DNA of 7,934 nucleotides, taken from contig JADFWK010000111.1 in NCBI GenBank assembly GCA_015223015.1, forward strand, positions 1 to 7,934. The letters run 5' to 3'. The translations under genes were made by a program, and so were the position numbers. Position 1 is the first letter of the stretch; each line of letters opens with the position of its first letter. This DNA is from Pseudomonadota bacterium. Its GTDB lineage: Bacteria; Desulfobacterota; DSM-4660; Desulfatiglandales; B25-G16. Positions 6,002 to 7,934 of the stretch are shown one piece after another. The notes below the pieces were generated by a model. The model had not been told where the DNA came from. It saw only the letters and a list, made by a program, of their open reading frames with translations, and did not search any database.

Positions 6002-6011
6002 GTGTTAACAC
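6002..6011. promoter_or_regulatory. 10-bp perfect palindrome abutting the thrS start codon
   Basis: GTGTTAACAC (6002-6011) is perfectly palindromic and directly precedes ATG 6012, occupying the place where a ribosome binding site would sit. No AGGAGG-like sequence is present. It could be a protein-binding half-site pair or chance. It also contains the in-frame TAA (6006-6008) that rules out an upstream thrS start. Confidence 0.3.
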
Positions 6012-7934
6012 ATGAAAAAAAAGGTAGCAGTACACCTAAAGGGCTCTTCTCCTGTTGAGATTCCTGCCCAAGGCCTCGATGGTGTTCAGGCCCTAAAGGC
6101 CCTCGGAATAGATGACCTGGAAAACCTGGCAGCTATCAAGATAAATGGTGAATTTAGGGAACTTTCAGCAGAAATCGACGCACCGGCCGAACTTGAGCCT
6201 GTCTTCTTAGACTCTCCAGAGGGACTTCAGATCCTCAGGCATAGTGCCGCTCATGTTATGGCAGAGGCCGTAAAAGATCTCTTCCCTGGGGTGAAGGTCA
6301 CCATAGGTCCTGCAATCAAAAATGGCTTCTACTACGACTTTGACTATGAGCGGGCATTTGAGCCCGATGACCTGCCCGCAATTGAAAAAGGCATGGCTGA
6401 AATAATAGACAAGGATCTTCCCTTCATCAGGAGTGAAGTACCAAAAAGCGAAGCACTTGAGTTTTTCAAATCTCAGGGTGAACCTTATAAGCTCGAACTG
6501 ATCGAGGATATCGCAGAAGACACGGTGAGCCTTTACAGGCAAGGTAATTTTACCGACCTGTGCCGGGGGCCCCATCTGCCATCAACAGGGAGAATAAAGG
6601 CATTTCATCTCACCACTGTTGCCGGCGCATACTGGAGAGGAGATGAGCGGAACCCCATGCTGAGCAGGATCTACGGCGTTGGATTTGCCGACGAGGATTC
6701 CCTTGCTGCACATCTCAAAAACCTTGAGGAGGCAAAAAAGAGAGACCACCGCAGGCTGGGCCGGGAACTGGACCTGTTCAGCATCCATCAGGACCTGGGA
6801 GCGGGCCTAATCCTGTGGCACCCAAAGGGGGGGACAATACGCACCATCATCGAGGATTTTTGGCGCCAGGAGCATTACAAAGCAGGCTACGAGATAGTTT
6901 ACTCGCCTCACATCGGCCGTGCGCAGCTGTGGCAGACAAGTGGTCACCTGGACTTTTACCGGGAAAACATGTATTCACCCATAGACATCGAGGGCGAGGA
7001 ATTTTTCATCAAGCCGATGAACTGCCCTTTCCACATCATGATATACCGCAGCCGGACCCGAAGCTACCGTGAATTGCCTCTCCGCTGGGCCGAATTGGGC
7101 ACGGTCTACCGTTACGAACGTTCCGGCGTCATGCACGGCCTCCTGCGCGTACGAGGTTTCACCCAGGACGACGCCCACATTTTCTGTCGCCCCGACCAGA
7201 TTGAAGATGAGATCCTCAGCTGCCTGGACCTAACTCTCCATCTCCTCCGCTCCTTTGGCTTCCACGAATACGATGTAGTGCTATCGGTCCGTGACCCGGA
7301 GCGCAAGGAGAAGTACATCGGCGACGATGATATTTGGGAGATGGCCGAGGAGTCTCTGGTCAAAGCCTTGGACAGTAGTGAGCTATCCTACAAACGCGAA
7401 GAAGGTGAAGCGGTCTTCTACGGGCCCAAGATTGACATAAAGATCAAGGACGCCTTGGGTCGTGCCTGGCAGTGTACAACCATCCAGTTCGACTTTAACC
7501 TGCCAGAGCGCTTTGACATGACATTCATCGGCAAGGATGGGCGGGAACACAGGCCTTACATGGTGCATCGGGCTCTTCTTGGTTCCCTGGAGCGCTTCTT
7601 TGGCATCCTCATCGAGCATTACGCAGGGGCCTTCCCAGTCTGGCTTGCCCCGGTTCAGGCAATCCTCCTTACCATAACCGATCGAAACATCCCTTACGGT
7701 GAAGAGTTACACGGAAACCTTTTTAACGCAGGAATCAGGGTAGACAAGGACTTCAGGAACGAAAAACTCAGTTTTAAGGTGAGAGAGGCTCAGATGAAAA
7801 AGATCCCCTACATGGTGGTTATCGGAGACAAAGAGATGGAAACTGGTACAGTAACCGTCAGGCTGAGGGATGGGCGCAACCTTCCGCCCATGTCACCTGA
7901 CGAACTCATAACCAAGATAACCGAAGAATCACAA
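6012..7934 (+). CDS. thrS: threonyl-tRNA synthetase (3' end cut by window)
   Basis: This class II synthetase charges tRNA-Thr with threonine in the cytoplasm. The 641 visible codons are about the family's full length, so probably only the stop and a few residues lie beyond the edge. In order: TGS domain (about 1-65); editing domain with HSAAH (77-81) and CRGPH (184-188), giving the expected HxxxH and Cys/His site; catalytic domain with HPKGGTIRTIIEDFWR (motif 1 region, 269-284), zinc ligands Cys338 (MNCPF), His389 (DDAHIF) and His519 (MVHRALLG), a motif 2 region around YRYERSGVMHG, and motif 3 LLGSLERFFG; then the anticodon-binding domain. ATG 6012 is the only reasonable start, since an in-frame stop lies at 6006-6008. 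No frameshift is seen. Codon use changes sharply inside the gene: AGA/AGG at both ends, CGC/CGT in about 6840-7670. Confidence 0.97.
   Translation, partial: MKKKVAVHLKGSSPVEIPAQGLDGVQALKALGIDDLENLAAIKINGEFRELSAEIDAPAELEPVFLDSPEGLQILRHSAAHVMAEAVKDLFPGVKVTIGPAIKNGFYYDFDYERAFEPDDLPAIEKGMAEIIDKDLPFIRSEVPKSEALEFFKSQGEPYKLELIEDIAEDTVSLYRQGNFTDLCRGPHLPSTGRIKAFHLTTVAGAYWRGDERNPMLSRIYGVGFADEDSLAAHLKNLEEAKKRDHRRLGRELDLFSIHQDLGAGLILWHPKGGTIRTIIEDFWRQEHYKAGYEIVYSPHIGRAQLWQTSGHLDFYRENMYSPIDIEGEEFFIKPMNCPFHIMIYRSRTRSYRELPLRWAELGTVYRYERSGVMHGLLRVRGFTQDDAHIFCRPDQIEDEILSCLDLTLHLLRSFGFHEYDVVLSVRDPERKEKYIGDDDIWEMAEESLVKALDSSELSYKREEGEAVFYGPKIDIKIKDALGRAWQCTTIQFDFNLPERFDMTFIGKDGREHRPYMVHRALLGSLERFFGILIEHYAGAFPVWLAPVQAILLTITDRNIPYGEELHGNLFNAGIRVDKDFRNEKLSFKVREAQMKKIPYMVVIGDKEMETGTVTVRLRDGRNLPPMSPDELITKITEESQ

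Larger units (their letters stand above)
5500..6011. other. intergenic region upstream of thrS
   Basis: I find no supported gene in these 512 bp. A GTG-started frame of about 30 codons from 5504 overlaps nothing recognisable and is probably chance. The region holds a 110-bp inverted-repeat element (5604-5713), a candidate promoter (5896-5924), a strong hairpin (5953-5993) and a palindrome abutting the thrS start (6002-6011), each listed separately. The part from about 5715 to 5890 is AT-rich and shows no further structure that I can support. Confidence 0.6.

Noticed and set aside
5925..6011. T-box riboswitch or threonine leader-peptide attenuator for thrS
   Set aside because: No T-box consensus sequence is present, the leader is too short, and the only tiny ORF there has no threonine codons.

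Overview
The window reads as a bacterial chromosomal segment with every convincing gene on the + strand. It holds a carboxyltransferase/fumarase cluster (291-3509), a separate second carboxyltransferase gene (3934-5499), and a threonyl-tRNA synthetase gene that runs off the right edge (6012-7934). Gene content suggests an anaerobe that uses the methylmalonyl-CoA route between propionate and succinate. The split class I (Fe-S) fumarase, the methylmalonyl-CoA carboxyltransferase-type enzyme and the short degenerate repeats between genes fit a syntrophic or sulfate-reducing Desulfobacterota-like lineage. That placement is an inference from gene style, not a database result.

Layout: 1-290 is AT-rich non-coding DNA with a weak promoter candidate. 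291-1844 encodes an MmdA/PccB-type carboxyltransferase. 1867-1983 encodes a very basic 38-residue peptide with a good ribosome binding site. 2005-2847 and 2952-3509 encode the alpha and beta subunits of fumarase, separated by a repeat-filled spacer. 3510-3933 has no secure gene, only short open frames. 3934-5499 encodes a divergent carboxyltransferase. 5500-6011 is non-coding and carries a 110-bp inverted-repeat element, a candidate thrS promoter and a strong leader hairpin. 6012-7934 encodes ThrRS, lacking only its stop codon and perhaps a few residues.

The first four genes are closely spaced and probably co-transcribed. The carboxyltransferase would interconvert methylmalonyl-CoA and propionyl-CoA, and the fumarase would interconvert fumarate and malate, both steps of the methylmalonyl-CoA pathway. 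No biotin carboxylase, biotin carrier or membrane decarboxylase subunit is present, so partners must be encoded elsewhere.

I see no defence system, CRISPR array, mobile element with a transposase, or RNA gene. The most notable signal is in thrS: the catalytic-domain segment (about 6840-7670) is GC-rich and uses CGC/CGT arginine codons, while both ends of the same gene use AGA/AGG like the neighbouring genes. This looks like a mosaic produced by recombination, or a chimeric assembly. Other points of interest are the thrS leader hairpin, whose loop contains CGU, and the small lysine-rich ORF after the carboxyltransferase gene.
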